A stretch of 64,000 bases of DNA from Pseudomonas alcaliphila JAB1 (GCF_001941865.1 NZ_CP016162.1:2356001-2420000); one strand, 5' to 3'; counted from the stretch's first letter, positions 18,601-26,600 are shown. Numbers and translations: made by a program. Notes: a model not told the origin generated them from the sequence alone.

Positions 18601-18944
18601 TCACCTTTGTGCTTGCGACGAGCGTTGATAGTGCGCGTATGGGCCACCAGGTTGGCGTCGTAGCGTTCCAGCTCAGCTGGGCTCAACGCAGCATGGGGCG
18701 GCAAGTGCGAGAGCAGGGCGGTGAGAAAGTGGTGCTTGCCATTCTTGTCGATGCCCGCCGTGGCACCGCGCAGGCTTTTGGCGATGATCTCCAGCGGGCG
18801 AACGTTGTGCGTGCCGTCCTTGTGCGTAACCAGCGGGTCGATGCCAAATAGACTGATCAGGTACTGATTGAGCACCAACGCTTCTTGGAAATGGCTGGCG
18901 ACCAAGAGCGGCTGAGCTTTGCCTTTACGTGGAGCACGAGCCAT
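15666..18944 (-). CDS. type III-like restriction subunit Res: DEAH helicase with C-terminal nuclease domain
   Basis: 1092 residues. Helicase motif I is ATGSGKT (183-189), motif II is DEGH (290-293) and motif VI is QLFGRGVRLQG (about 640). The last 110 residues contain YPDFILW (987-993) and FIDPHG (1005-1010), placed like a PD-(D/E)xK endonuclease, but with His1009 where Lys is expected. The family moves along DNA after Mod recognises an unmethylated site, and cuts. It is slightly longer than classic EcoP15I Res. The start lies one base after the Mod stop (TGA-G-ATG), so translation should depend on ribosomes finishing Mod. Confidence 0.87.
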   Translation of the reverse strand: MARAPRKGKAQPLLVASHFQEALVLNQYLISLFGIDPLVTHKDGTHNVRPLEIIAKSLRGATAGIDKNGKHHFLTALLSHLPPHAALSPAELERYDANLVAHTRTINARRKHKGEIVWKYFQWLTLLFVEIYLDRYFNDRQGLCVALNAFIERFNQHHLTLGRETGISAYAVEDLNKLCLQNATGSGKTLLMHVNLLQFAQHARATGQADEYSRVIVLSPNERLSEQHERELRENGFYPEPLRQESDLISRGQNALDVPLLTEITKLADEQKVKQMAVDSFGDANLLLVDEGHRGMSGSDWKSKRDKLAAKGFTFEYSATFKQAVKAANDRVLAESYAKAVLFDYSYRYFYADGYGKDYRIFNLPKDELAHKDTYLTAALLAFYQQLRMYTEAGKCYAGYNLEKPLWVFVGASVSGRKVDEESVSPSDVAQILDFLARFLAHREAFTTLINTVLNGNSQQTGLLDAQGRDIFVQSFPYLRGLKHSAAQLYADICQCLFHAPGGGHLVVERVKGDSGELLLKVGEAEQPFGVINVGDAAALAKHVQSELEDKHSLAEVRPSEFGEPVFADVHKPTSPIHMLVGSKKFIEGWDCWRVSSLGLMRMGQSEGAQIIQLFGRGVRLQGKDISLMRTSRYQPVNPPKDIHFLETLNVFGVQADFMATFRDFLESEGLPPNDAPHVEEIKLNVTHDFGQKLKILRSKFRKDTQEQYDFRKHGPIVDLSIDALPPGMTKGAMPLVVDRFPRLQMLQATEVTSQTPEALANPPRHFDNLRLSMLDWDRLWFDLEHFRRHRHLDNVIIKAGALRSLLEIPDWYRILVPAHWWAPSMANLRHWQSIALELLCGALERCFNHQKRKYLDPRMELVQLTREHENLPGDDASYQLIVEATEQYLIDDIRKLKDELAQVGWRDSGYIQGLRLDAHLYEPLLCSEKVKIQPVALNKSELQFVIDVRQWLLANEANLAERGERIFLLRNLARKGVGFFEAGNFYPDFILWCLKPDGSQRICFIDPHGLEHEGAGSDKIQLAQNIKDLETRLNDPEVRLESAILSPSTNRMRIEHLWRQQGLAKPDLNNLHVFFIGEEGYMDEVLSLVLK

Positions 18945-18945
18945 C

Positions 18946-21900
18946 TCAGGCGTCCTCCCACATGCGCTGAGCGAAGGTTTGCTCGATCAAGCGCACGCGC
19001 AGGGCCGCCTCACCGTCGCTAGGCAGCGCATGGTTGCCATTGACGTAAATGGTGGCGAACTCGCTCTCCCGTGGGTTGATGCCACGTTTGCCCAACCAGG
19101 CTTCCAGAGCCGCCTGGTCGCGACCGGAGTGGCCGGTGAGCTTGCGCCAGATGACCAGCACGCGCTCGCGTGACAATTCATCGCCCGGCACACGGAGAAC
19201 ATGGCCCTCCACCGCGCGGAACCAGAACTCGCCGTCTTCACGCTCCTTGATCGCGGTGGCGCGCCAGCGCGTGTCCTGATCCTGCGGCAGCTCGGGGTCG
19301 GTTTCGCGCACCAGCTCGATGGCATAACGGCGCGGCTGATCGAGGTGGGCGACATGCAGGCCAATCAGCCAGTTGAAGGTTTCCACCAGGTCGATGGTTT
19401 TCTCCACCTGGGCATCGCTGCCTGGCTGTTTGACCTTGAGTTTGTAGGAGGTTGGGTCACTGAATTCGCGCACATTGAGCAGGCTCGGGCTGCCAGCCGT
19501 CTCGAACTCCAGCCAATATTTGAGCAAGTAGTCGCGGGCCATCTCACTGGAGTCGGTCGCGCTGACATTCAAACGAGGACTATCTGGTAGTTGCAGGTTG
19601 TTTAGGGTGTCCTCGAATGATTCCAGGCGGATGTACTTAACCAGGAGAGAGTTGCCGTCGGCAGTTTCTGGGTTGCCCTCGCGCCATTTGGATGAATAGC
19701 CGACTTTCTGAATGCGAGTCTTGAGTTTCGAGTCGAAATGCTCGCCGGCTTCAACCAATAGGAAGCGTCTATTGAAGCTTTCTTCTGCATTCAGCCTAAT
19801 CACAGCATCAGCAGTGGTGCCTGAGCCTGCAAAGTAATCTGCAATTATGTCTCCGTCAGCACTACTGATTCTGATAACACGCTTGATTAGCTCCAAAGGC
19901 TTTGCTGTCAGGAATGCGCCTTCGCGCCCAAAGTAGGACGCACTTTCTTTCATGCCATCTTGAGAGTGACCGACATCCTGGCAGGACCACCATGTCCAAG
20001 GAACCATTCCGTCCATGTCTTTGAGAAATCTTTTTACAGCCGGTCGCCCTTTGCCGTCGCGCCCAAAATACATGCGGTTATCCGCTAAATAGCTTCTATA
20101 TTTTTCTTCAACAACTCCCCAGCAACGACCTGGCGGTGGTGTCATTACTTCGCCTGCGGGATTTTTTATTTTATACATTTGGTTCGGTCGGTAGCCTTGT
20201 GCTGTGAAGTTGTCAGCTTTCCAAGGTCCGCGGGGGTCGTTATCAGGGTTGTCGAACTGCTTAGTTTGGGCGTCAGTTAGTGGTAACTTTCTTCTGGTCT
20301 CAGAAAATTTCAAATGATCCACTGCAAAACAGTGGATGTACTCATGTGCATCGCTGATTATTGTCCTTATATCCGGGGCATATCTCTTTTGCCACACGAT
20401 ATCGGCGATATGGTTTTCTGCGCCGAATATCTGCTCAAGATTGAATTTCAGACGATGCGATTCGTTGTCATCGATTGAGGCGAATAGAGAACCCTCGGGC
20501 TTTAGAAGAGAATGCCCCTGCTCAACTGCATTAGCCATCATTGAGAGCCAAGAGGACTCTTTGTAACCATCCCTGTAGAGAAATTCTCCTGCGCCGGTAT
20601 TGTAAGGTGGATCAATGTAGATAGTTTTTACTGACTTTTTATAGCGCGTGTTTAGCAAGGTTAATGCATGGAAGTTGTGGGCATTGACCAGTACGCCGTT
20701 GGCGCGCTCTTCCAGATCGCTAATGCCGGCGATGATGCGAGACTTGAGACTGTCACTTAGCTGTGCTGTATCAATTACCAGTGTGCTATTTTCGTCAAGA
20801 AAATTGGGGGTCAACTCAGTGGCTCTTATGTCAAGTAGCTCCCTCCATTGTTTTATTAGGCCATCCTCCGGTGCTGCATTTGCTTCAGCACAGATGTCGG
20901 AATACAGGCCTTCAGGGATGCGATCCAATGAGATCAGCCAATTGGTCTCGACAACGAATTTTTTCTTGAGCCAAAGCTTCTTCTGAAAATCTTCAAGCTG
21001 GGCGAGAAAGTCGATAATGCGGCGAGAAATTTTGCGCAGCACGCGTAGCTTCTTCAGATATTCATCCACGCGCGGAGCATCGGCAGCTTCGATATCGTCG
21101 AGGCGGATGATTTCGTTCTTGATATAAAAGTCCAGCTCGCGGCGCAGGAATCCACCCAGGTTTTTGTGGATGAAGTAATCCATGGTATTGCGTGCTGTGA
21201 ATTGACCTAGGTATTTTCCTAATAAAGTTCGATTAGGTTGCTTGTCAGTAGGCGCTGGTGAAAGTATAATGCTGAGTTGCTGAGTTGCTGAGTTGCTGAG
21301 TTGCTGAGTTGCTGAGTTGCTGAGTTGCTGAGTTGCTGAGTTGCTGAGTTGCTGAGTTGCTGAGTTGCTGAGTTGCTGAGTTGCTGAGTTGCTGAGTTGC
21401 TGAGTTGCTGAGTTGCTGAGTTGCTGAGCAATCACTTGCTCGGCTTCAGCCAGACGTTTCTGTTGCCAGGTGCCGGCCTGGCCGGACTTTTCGCTATCGG
21501 GGCGGTAGTCGAACTGTATTACGAGTTCCGGCAATCCTTTATCGTTGGTTTCCAGCTTCAGCGGTTCTGCTGCGTGGATGATAAAGAAACGCTCCTGGCC
21601 TTCCTTGACGTTATTGTGCTCACCCTCTGCGGCGGCAGCCAGGCGGAAATGCACCTTGAGCGGAGTGGCATCGGTCGGCTGGAAGTCGAAGCCGCCTTGC
21701 TGCCCCTGTTCCTTGGCTAATGCTGCACTGAGATCGACGGTGAAGTTGCTGAGTGCCTCGCTGGATTTGATGTAGTACTGGTCTTTGTTGGCCCAGTGCA
21801 GCATGACTTCGCGGCCATCGTAGGGCACGGCATAGGGCGCAGCGCGGCTATCGTTTTCGGCGACGAAGTAGCGCTTCGACATGAAGTCGCCTTTGTCGTA

Positions 21901-22296
21901 GTAGCGACTGAAGAAGCGGTATAGGTGTTCGTACACTTGGGCATCGTCAGCCAGCACACCGCCGCCATCGCGGGCATGATGCTGGGCCAGCTCGAATTCT
22001 TTGCCAACCTTGGTGCCGCGATATTCAGGTTTCAGTTCACCGGTGGGCAGGAAGGCGTCCTCTCCGAGAGCTTCAGCGACTTTTACGCGGGCAGCTTCTA
22101 ATGCGTCATGAGCGTTGCTTTGTGACTGCCCGGCAAAGTGGGCGTCGATTTCGCTGCTCAGTTCGGTGTCGATAAAGGCCTTTATCTGGGCGCTACGGGC
22201 GTGAAGGATGCGGTACAGGCCAAAGTCGAGCTCGGGTTGGTTGAGCTGGAACAGTTCGCCCAGCAGGGCGATGAATTGGTCTTTTTGCTTGCTCAT
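18946..22296 (-). CDS. phase-variable N6-adenine DNA methyltransferase, type III-like Mod (long form)
   Basis: 1116 residues, nearly twice a typical type III Mod. Motif IV DPPYNTG is at 562-568 and motif I DYFAGSGTT at 820-828, the beta-class order. The segment between them should hold the target-recognition domain and is visibly AT-richer than the ends. Residues about 290-342 are six copies of QQLSNSAT plus QQLS, encoded by 19 perfect 8-bp repeats. Any change not divisible by three shifts the frame into a stop within about 20 codons, before all catalytic motifs. The frame is intact (ON) here. It starts 19 bp after fic, and its stop abuts Res. Confidence 0.9.
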   Translation of the reverse strand: MSKQKDQFIALLGELFQLNQPELDFGLYRILHARSAQIKAFIDTELSSEIDAHFAGQSQSNAHDALEAARVKVAEALGEDAFLPTGELKPEYRGTKVGKEFELAQHHARDGGGVLADDAQVYEHLYRFFSRYYDKGDFMSKRYFVAENDSRAAPYAVPYDGREVMLHWANKDQYYIKSSEALSNFTVDLSAALAKEQGQQGGFDFQPTDATPLKVHFRLAAAAEGEHNNVKEGQERFFIIHAAEPLKLETNDKGLPELVIQFDYRPDSEKSGQAGTWQQKRLAEAEQVIAQQLSNSATQQLSNSATQQLSNSATQQLSNSATQQLSNSATQQLSNSATQQLSIILSPAPTDKQPNRTLLGKYLGQFTARNTMDYFIHKNLGGFLRRELDFYIKNEIIRLDDIEAADAPRVDEYLKKLRVLRKISRRIIDFLAQLEDFQKKLWLKKKFVVETNWLISLDRIPEGLYSDICAEANAAPEDGLIKQWRELLDIRATELTPNFLDENSTLVIDTAQLSDSLKSRIIAGISDLEERANGVLVNAHNFHALTLLNTRYKKSVKTIYIDPPYNTGAGEFLYRDGYKESSWLSMMANAVEQGHSLLKPEGSLFASIDDNESHRLKFNLEQIFGAENHIADIVWQKRYAPDIRTIISDAHEYIHCFAVDHLKFSETRRKLPLTDAQTKQFDNPDNDPRGPWKADNFTAQGYRPNQMYKIKNPAGEVMTPPPGRCWGVVEEKYRSYLADNRMYFGRDGKGRPAVKRFLKDMDGMVPWTWWSCQDVGHSQDGMKESASYFGREGAFLTAKPLELIKRVIRISSADGDIIADYFAGSGTTADAVIRLNAEESFNRRFLLVEAGEHFDSKLKTRIQKVGYSSKWREGNPETADGNSLLVKYIRLESFEDTLNNLQLPDSPRLNVSATDSSEMARDYLLKYWLEFETAGSPSLLNVREFSDPTSYKLKVKQPGSDAQVEKTIDLVETFNWLIGLHVAHLDQPRRYAIELVRETDPELPQDQDTRWRATAIKEREDGEFWFRAVEGHVLRVPGDELSRERVLVIWRKLTGHSGRDQAALEAWLGKRGINPRESEFATIYVNGNHALPSDGEAALRVRLIEQTFAQRMWEDA
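21269..21428 (-). repeat. 19 x 8-bp tandem repeat (CTCAGCAA on the coding strand) inside mod
   Basis: Positions 21277-21428 are 19 uninterrupted perfect copies of TTGCTGAG (plus strand); 21269-21276 is one further copy with a single mismatch. Because 8 is not a multiple of 3, the repeat reads as the same 8-residue peptide in all three frames with no internal stop. A gain or loss of one unit changes only the downstream frame. One off-frame stops at about 21219 and the other within about ten codons of the tract. Long pure octamers of this kind are classic slipped-strand phase-variation tracts. Confidence 0.97.
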
Positions 22297-22315
22297 ATGT
22301 ACGTCTCGATAAAGG

Positions 22316-23437
22316 TCAGGCGTAGGCCTGGAATTCGTTGCTGTCGCGCGTCAGGAGCTGCATCAGCTTGGGATGAATGAAGAGTTTTTCCTTGCCGACC
22401 TGCACTTCGCGCAGCACGTCGATGCCGACCAGCTCTTTCAGGTAGCGGGAGGCGGCCTGCCGCTGCGCGATCTGCTTGTCGACCAGGTTGCTGATACGGC
22501 AGTAGGGCTGTTCGAAAATCACGTCGACCAGCTCACGGGAATAGGTTTTCGGCAGGCGTTCGCGCACGAACTCGGTGGTGTGTTCCGAGAGGCTGCGGAT
22601 GGCGGCGATTTTGGCGGTGGTCCAGCGGGCAGTTTCTTCCACGGCGCTGAGCATGTACAGCAGCCAAGGTTCCCAGGCTTGTTCGCGGGTGACATCCAGC
22701 AGCAGGCGGTAGTAATCAGCGCGGTGGGCGATGATGTAACGGCTGAGGTAGAGAATCGGCAGGCTCAGCAGACCTTGCTGAATCAGGTACAGGGTGTTGA
22801 GCACGCGTCCGGTGCGGCCGTTGCCATCGGCGAATGGGTGGATGGCCTCGAACTGGTAATGCCCAACGGCCATGCGCACTAGCGGGTCTAGGTCGGTTTC
22901 GTTGTGCAGGAAGCGCTCCCAGTTGGCGAGCAGGTTGCGCAAATGCTCTTCACCTTCCGGTGGGGTGTAGATGATCTGGCCGGTGCGGTCGTTGGCCAAC
23001 TGGGTACCCGGCACCCGACGAATATCCATGTTCACGCCCTTGAGCGTGCGGCAGATCTCGACTGCCGTAACGGTCGAGAGTGGGCGCTCGCTCAGGGACT
23101 GATAGCCCTGGTGCAGGGCTTTGCGATAACGCAGGGCTTCCTTGGTGGCCGGGTCGGCGTGATTTTCGCCATCCTGGGCATGCTGGAAGAGCAAGTCCGT
23201 GGTAGTGACGATGCTTTCGATTTCCGAGCTGTCCTTGGCTTCCAGTAACGGGATGGTGTTGATCAATACCGTTTGGTTGGGAATCAGCTCGGCTGCTTGC
23301 TTCAATTCCGCCAGGGCTGTGCGGGCCTCGATGCAGCGCTTGAGCACTGCACGGGTCTCCAGCTCTGCCGTGGGCGGCAATGGCGGAAGTTGGTTATAAG
23401 GCTTGTCAGCCTGCCAGGGCAGGGGGGATGCAGTCAT
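22316..23437 (-). CDS. Fic family protein with N-terminal inhibitory helix and C-terminal winged helix
   Basis: 373 residues. The Fic core motif HPFADGNGRTGR (200-211) is complete, including the catalytic His200 and the phosphate-binding loop, so it should transfer AMP (or another nucleotide part) to a target hydroxyl. An inhibitory-helix-like SSEIES lies at 70-75 (S-x3-E, with Ser where Gly or Asn is usual), as in class II Fic proteins that restrain themselves. The last 80 residues (ISNLVDKQIAQRQAASRYLKEL onward) look like a winged helix-turn-helix. The start is ATG 23437 with AGGA upstream. Sitting inside the RM operon, it may regulate or guard the system; this is inference. Confidence 0.9.
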   Translation of the reverse strand: MTASPLPWQADKPYNQLPPLPPTAELETRAVLKRCIEARTALAELKQAAELIPNQTVLINTIPLLEAKDSSEIESIVTTTDLLFQHAQDGENHADPATKEALRYRKALHQGYQSLSERPLSTVTAVEICRTLKGVNMDIRRVPGTQLANDRTGQIIYTPPEGEEHLRNLLANWERFLHNETDLDPLVRMAVGHYQFEAIHPFADGNGRTGRVLNTLYLIQQGLLSLPILYLSRYIIAHRADYYRLLLDVTREQAWEPWLLYMLSAVEETARWTTAKIAAIRSLSEHTTEFVRERLPKTYSRELVDVIFEQPYCRISNLVDKQIAQRQAASRYLKELVGIDVLREVQVGKEKLFIHPKLMQLLTRDSNEFQAYA

Positions 23438-23473
23438 GGATGCGATCCTGATCCTTGGTATCCATCTAATGGC

Positions 23474-23499
23474 AAGGGCGCTCTGGTGAGCGCCCTTTT
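23474..23499 (+). terminator. terminator-shaped hairpin upstream of fic, plus orientation
   Basis: A 10-bp perfect stem (AAGGGCGCTC/GAGCGCCCTT) with a TGGT loop and a T-run on the plus strand. No plus-strand gene reads into it. On the transcribed minus strand it would be a hairpin in the fic leader without a U-run. It may be a remnant of the earlier locus or may block antisense transcription. Confidence 0.5.
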
Positions 23500-23530
23500 C
23501 GTGGTTGCAGTGTAAACATGTATGCATGAC

Positions 23531-23630
23531 GTGTCGCTATTTTTAGATTTCGGCGACACGTTTTGCGTTCATGTCGCTGGTGGCGACATGTGAGCCCCTC
23601 GTGTTCTCGAAATGCTCTTTCGGCGACGTG
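23531..23630. promoter_or_regulatory. cluster of (G/T)GTCGC / GCGAC(A/G) half-sites upstream of fic
   Basis: Five copies of one half-site lie in 100 bp: GTGTCGC at 23531, GCGACAC at 23553, CATGTCGC at 23570, GCGACATG at 23583 and GCGACGTG at 23623. Four form two inverted pairs. This looks like a multi-site operator in the 193-bp gap between the SNF2 helicase and fic genes. A plausible binder is the winged helix of the Fic protein. Confidence 0.6.
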
Positions 23631-26531
23631 TCAAATCACGGCCCAACGCATGGTGAAGAGTGTTTGGGTACGGCTGGCGCGATGCAGGCGTTTCTCCAGG
23701 GCTTCGATGAGCGCATCGCGGCGCGCCTCGATTTCGTCCTCCACGGAGAAGATTTCCTGGCGTTGACGCCGCTGTTCTCCCTCTACCTTGCGGATGTCAT
23801 CCTGCAGACGGCGGGCTTCGTCCATGCTTTGGGCAACGCGCGCCTGACGTTTCAGTCCTTTGAGCTTGAGCTTGGTGTCCTGTAGGGCTTGCTCGGCAGC
23901 GAGAATGCGGTCTTCGGCCCAAGCATCGAGCTTGTCGCGTTCTTGCTGGAAGAACTTGTCGTTTTGTTCCAATGCTTGGCTCAACGCGGCATCGATCTGG
24001 CGACGGGCATTGCCATGCAGATCATCCGGTGGGCTGATCTGCGTTGGCTCTACATGTGCGCAAAGCTGGAAGAGCTTCTCGCAGGCTTCTTGATCGAGTA
24101 GCTCGCCGCTATCGGTCATGGCGGTGAAAACCAAGTGCTCTTCGCGCTGAAAACTGTCGAGCTCCAGCAGGTTGAGTTGCAGCCAGCCCTGTTTACCCAG
24201 CAGTTGCTCGATCACGCTTATGCGTGGGTTACGAGCTTCAAGCCATTGCGCATAACTGAAGTGCAGCGTTGCGCTGGGCGTAGAGGCGCTGCGGCCTCGA
24301 TCGAGAACGTATTCACCAAGCGGGTGTGTAAGCCGATAGATGCGGGCGTTTTCAGGCTGGATCTGCTTGGCCTGTTCGCCTTTGCGGATGAGCTGATAAT
24401 GCCCTGTGGCCACCTGTGGAAGAGGTGGTAGCTTGAGATCAAACGCCAGGTTCTGGCTGTCGAATTTAGCGTGCTCAGCCAGGATGCACTGAGTCAGTTT
24501 CCAGAACAGGCGGGTTATTCGGTCTAGCTGGCTTTCAGCTCGCTCTTTGTGGGTCTTGAGCAGGCTGTGAATGTCTGCATCGAAGTTTTCCAGCAGGAGC
24601 TTTTCGGTTTCCAGCATTTTTGCCTGGATGTCGGCGTCCAGTTCGGCACGCAAGCTGGTGAACGCTGCGTCGATCTCTTGTGGGGTGCGGCAGCAGTTGT
24701 AGATCTCAGCAATGCGCTTCTCGAAATCAATGCCGGCTTCGATCCTGCCGAGCACTTGGTCAGACGCACCAAAAACGCCATCGAACAAATGAAACTTGTC
24801 CTGAAGGAGTTCCAGGACTCGTCGATCTGCGGCATTGCGCTGGTTGAGGAAGTTGATGACGACTACGTCAAACCGTTGGCCATAGCGGTGGCAACGCCCA
24901 ATGCGCTGTTCTACTCGTTGCGGGTTCCACGGCAGGTCATAGTTCACGACCAAAGAGCAGAACTGTAGGTTTACACCTTCGGCGGCAGCCTCGGTCGCAA
25001 TCAGAATTTCGGCCGTATCACGGAAGTGATCGATAAGCGCTGTGCGGCGATCGATAGCTGGCGAGCCGGTTACACGGTCACTACCGTGGTAGCGAGCCAG
25101 CCAGCGTTGATAGATGCCGGTAGCGGCCTCACCCTGGTTGCCGCCACTGAAGGTGACGACTTTGCCAAGGTGGCCGTGGGCTTCTAGAAAACGGGCCAGG
25201 TATTCTTGAGTCCGGCGTGACTCGGTGAAAATGACGGCCTTACGTGGGGCGCCCATGCCGGACATGCGTGCAAAGCCTTGTTCCAGCGCATTGAGCAAGG
25301 CGAATGATTTCTGGTCTTCGCGGATGCTGTGGGCAATCTCGATGTAGGTATCGAGCTCGGTGATTTCCTTGCTCAGCAGCTCGAAGTCGATTTTGCTGGC
25401 CGAGTCTTGGGCTTCGTAACCTGCTGCATCTTCTGCGGCTTCCAGTAGGTCTTCTTCTAGTTCGTTCTCTTCGATCAGATGCTCGAACCATTGCTCATCG
25501 ATGCTCTGGCGATCCAGTAGCTTCTGTAGGCGCGCCTTGATGGCTTCCAGGGTAGCCAGAACAGCTTCTGTCGAAGAGGCCAGGAGCTTGCGCAGGATGA
25601 GTGCGACGAGATGCTTTTGCCGTTGTGGAAAGCCGTAGCTGAAGTCGCGATGCAAGTAGGTGGAAATGAGATCGTAGAGGCGCTGTTCATCATCGCTGGG
25701 GGTGAACGGTGTAGTCAGTGCGTGACGCTGCGTATAGGGCACGTACTCAAGGACGTCTTTACGCAGTGTGCGCTTGATGAAGGCATGCAGGCGGCGACTT
25801 AGCGCAACTAGATCCGCGTCGATGTTGCTGTACTGGGCACGGAAGCTGCGCTCATCGCCGAAGATGTCTTCGTCTATCAAGGAGCTGAGACCATACAGCT
25901 CCATCAATGAGTTCTGCAGAGGGGTGGCGGTCAGCAGAAGCTTGCGCCGTCCAGCCAATGAACGCTTGAGCGACTGGCCGGTTTCATTGCTTTTGCGATG
26001 GGCGTTGCGCAGCTTGTGGGCTTCATCGATGGCGACCAAATCCCAGGGAATGTTGCCAAGCTGCTCCTCCATACGGGCTGCAAAGTTCAGCGACATGATG
26101 CTGATGACGTCGCGATCCAATGGATCGTAGATGCCTTGCTCGCGGAGCAATTTCCAGGTCCGAGCGTCCAGCACTTGCGTCGGTAGGTTGAATTTGTCGG
26201 AGAGCTCCTGTGCCCACTGTTTGCGCAGCGCTGCCGGGCAGATGACGAGCAAACGACGGCGGCGTTCTGCCCACATCTGGCACAGGACGAGCGCGGCTTC
26301 GATGGTTTTGCCGAGGCCTACCTCATCCGCCAGCATCACCCCTTTACTGAGTGGGTTGTGCAAGGCGAAAAGGGCTGCGTCTATCTGGTGTGGATTGAGA
26401 TCGACACTGGCATCGAATAGCGATTGGGAGAGCCGATCCTCTTCGCTGGCAGCGCGACGGCGCGTGAGCTCCCAGGCGAAATATTTGGCGTGATGCGGGG
26501 TAAGGCTGCTTGGGGGCGTGAGCGACGACAT
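23631..26531 (-). CDS. SNF2/RapA-like helicase of the defence locus
   Basis: 966 residues, superfamily 2. Motif I is DEVGLGKTIEA (69-79), motif II DEAH (169-172) and motif III TATPLQNS (about 200). The second RecA lobe has FTESRRTQEYL, ATEAAAEGVNLQ and motif VI QRIGRCHRYGQ, the Swi2/Snf2-HepA pattern. The C-terminal 250 residues are a long charged coiled coil. Such translocases accompany several phage-defence systems, where they move along DNA or displace proteins. Start ATG 26531 with GAGGGA upstream. It is first in the operon, separated from fic by a 193-bp regulatory gap. Confidence 0.9.
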   Translation of the reverse strand: MSSLTPPSSLTPHHAKYFAWELTRRRAASEEDRLSQSLFDASVDLNPHQIDAALFALHNPLSKGVMLADEVGLGKTIEAALVLCQMWAERRRRLLVICPAALRKQWAQELSDKFNLPTQVLDARTWKLLREQGIYDPLDRDVISIMSLNFAARMEEQLGNIPWDLVAIDEAHKLRNAHRKSNETGQSLKRSLAGRRKLLLTATPLQNSLMELYGLSSLIDEDIFGDERSFRAQYSNIDADLVALSRRLHAFIKRTLRKDVLEYVPYTQRHALTTPFTPSDDEQRLYDLISTYLHRDFSYGFPQRQKHLVALILRKLLASSTEAVLATLEAIKARLQKLLDRQSIDEQWFEHLIEENELEEDLLEAAEDAAGYEAQDSASKIDFELLSKEITELDTYIEIAHSIREDQKSFALLNALEQGFARMSGMGAPRKAVIFTESRRTQEYLARFLEAHGHLGKVVTFSGGNQGEAATGIYQRWLARYHGSDRVTGSPAIDRRTALIDHFRDTAEILIATEAAAEGVNLQFCSLVVNYDLPWNPQRVEQRIGRCHRYGQRFDVVVINFLNQRNAADRRVLELLQDKFHLFDGVFGASDQVLGRIEAGIDFEKRIAEIYNCCRTPQEIDAAFTSLRAELDADIQAKMLETEKLLLENFDADIHSLLKTHKERAESQLDRITRLFWKLTQCILAEHAKFDSQNLAFDLKLPPLPQVATGHYQLIRKGEQAKQIQPENARIYRLTHPLGEYVLDRGRSASTPSATLHFSYAQWLEARNPRISVIEQLLGKQGWLQLNLLELDSFQREEHLVFTAMTDSGELLDQEACEKLFQLCAHVEPTQISPPDDLHGNARRQIDAALSQALEQNDKFFQQERDKLDAWAEDRILAAEQALQDTKLKLKGLKRQARVAQSMDEARRLQDDIRKVEGEQRRQRQEIFSVEDEIEARRDALIEALEKRLHRASRTQTLFTMRWAVI

Positions 26532-26600
26532 CAGGTTCCCTCGGTAATGTCCTTTAAACCGTGCGGTGCAGTCTTACAAGCAAGGGCGGTAAGGGCAATA

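Noticed and set aside
21269-21428. A short-unit repeat array that might be taken for a CRISPR array.
   Set aside because: The units are contiguous 8-mers with no spacers, inside an open reading frame, and no cas genes are nearby.
15666-26531. Assignment of the island to DISARM or BREX.
   Set aside because: There is no DUF1998, PLD, pglZ, brxL or brxC-type gene; the Mod/Res pair with coupled order fits a type III-like system better.
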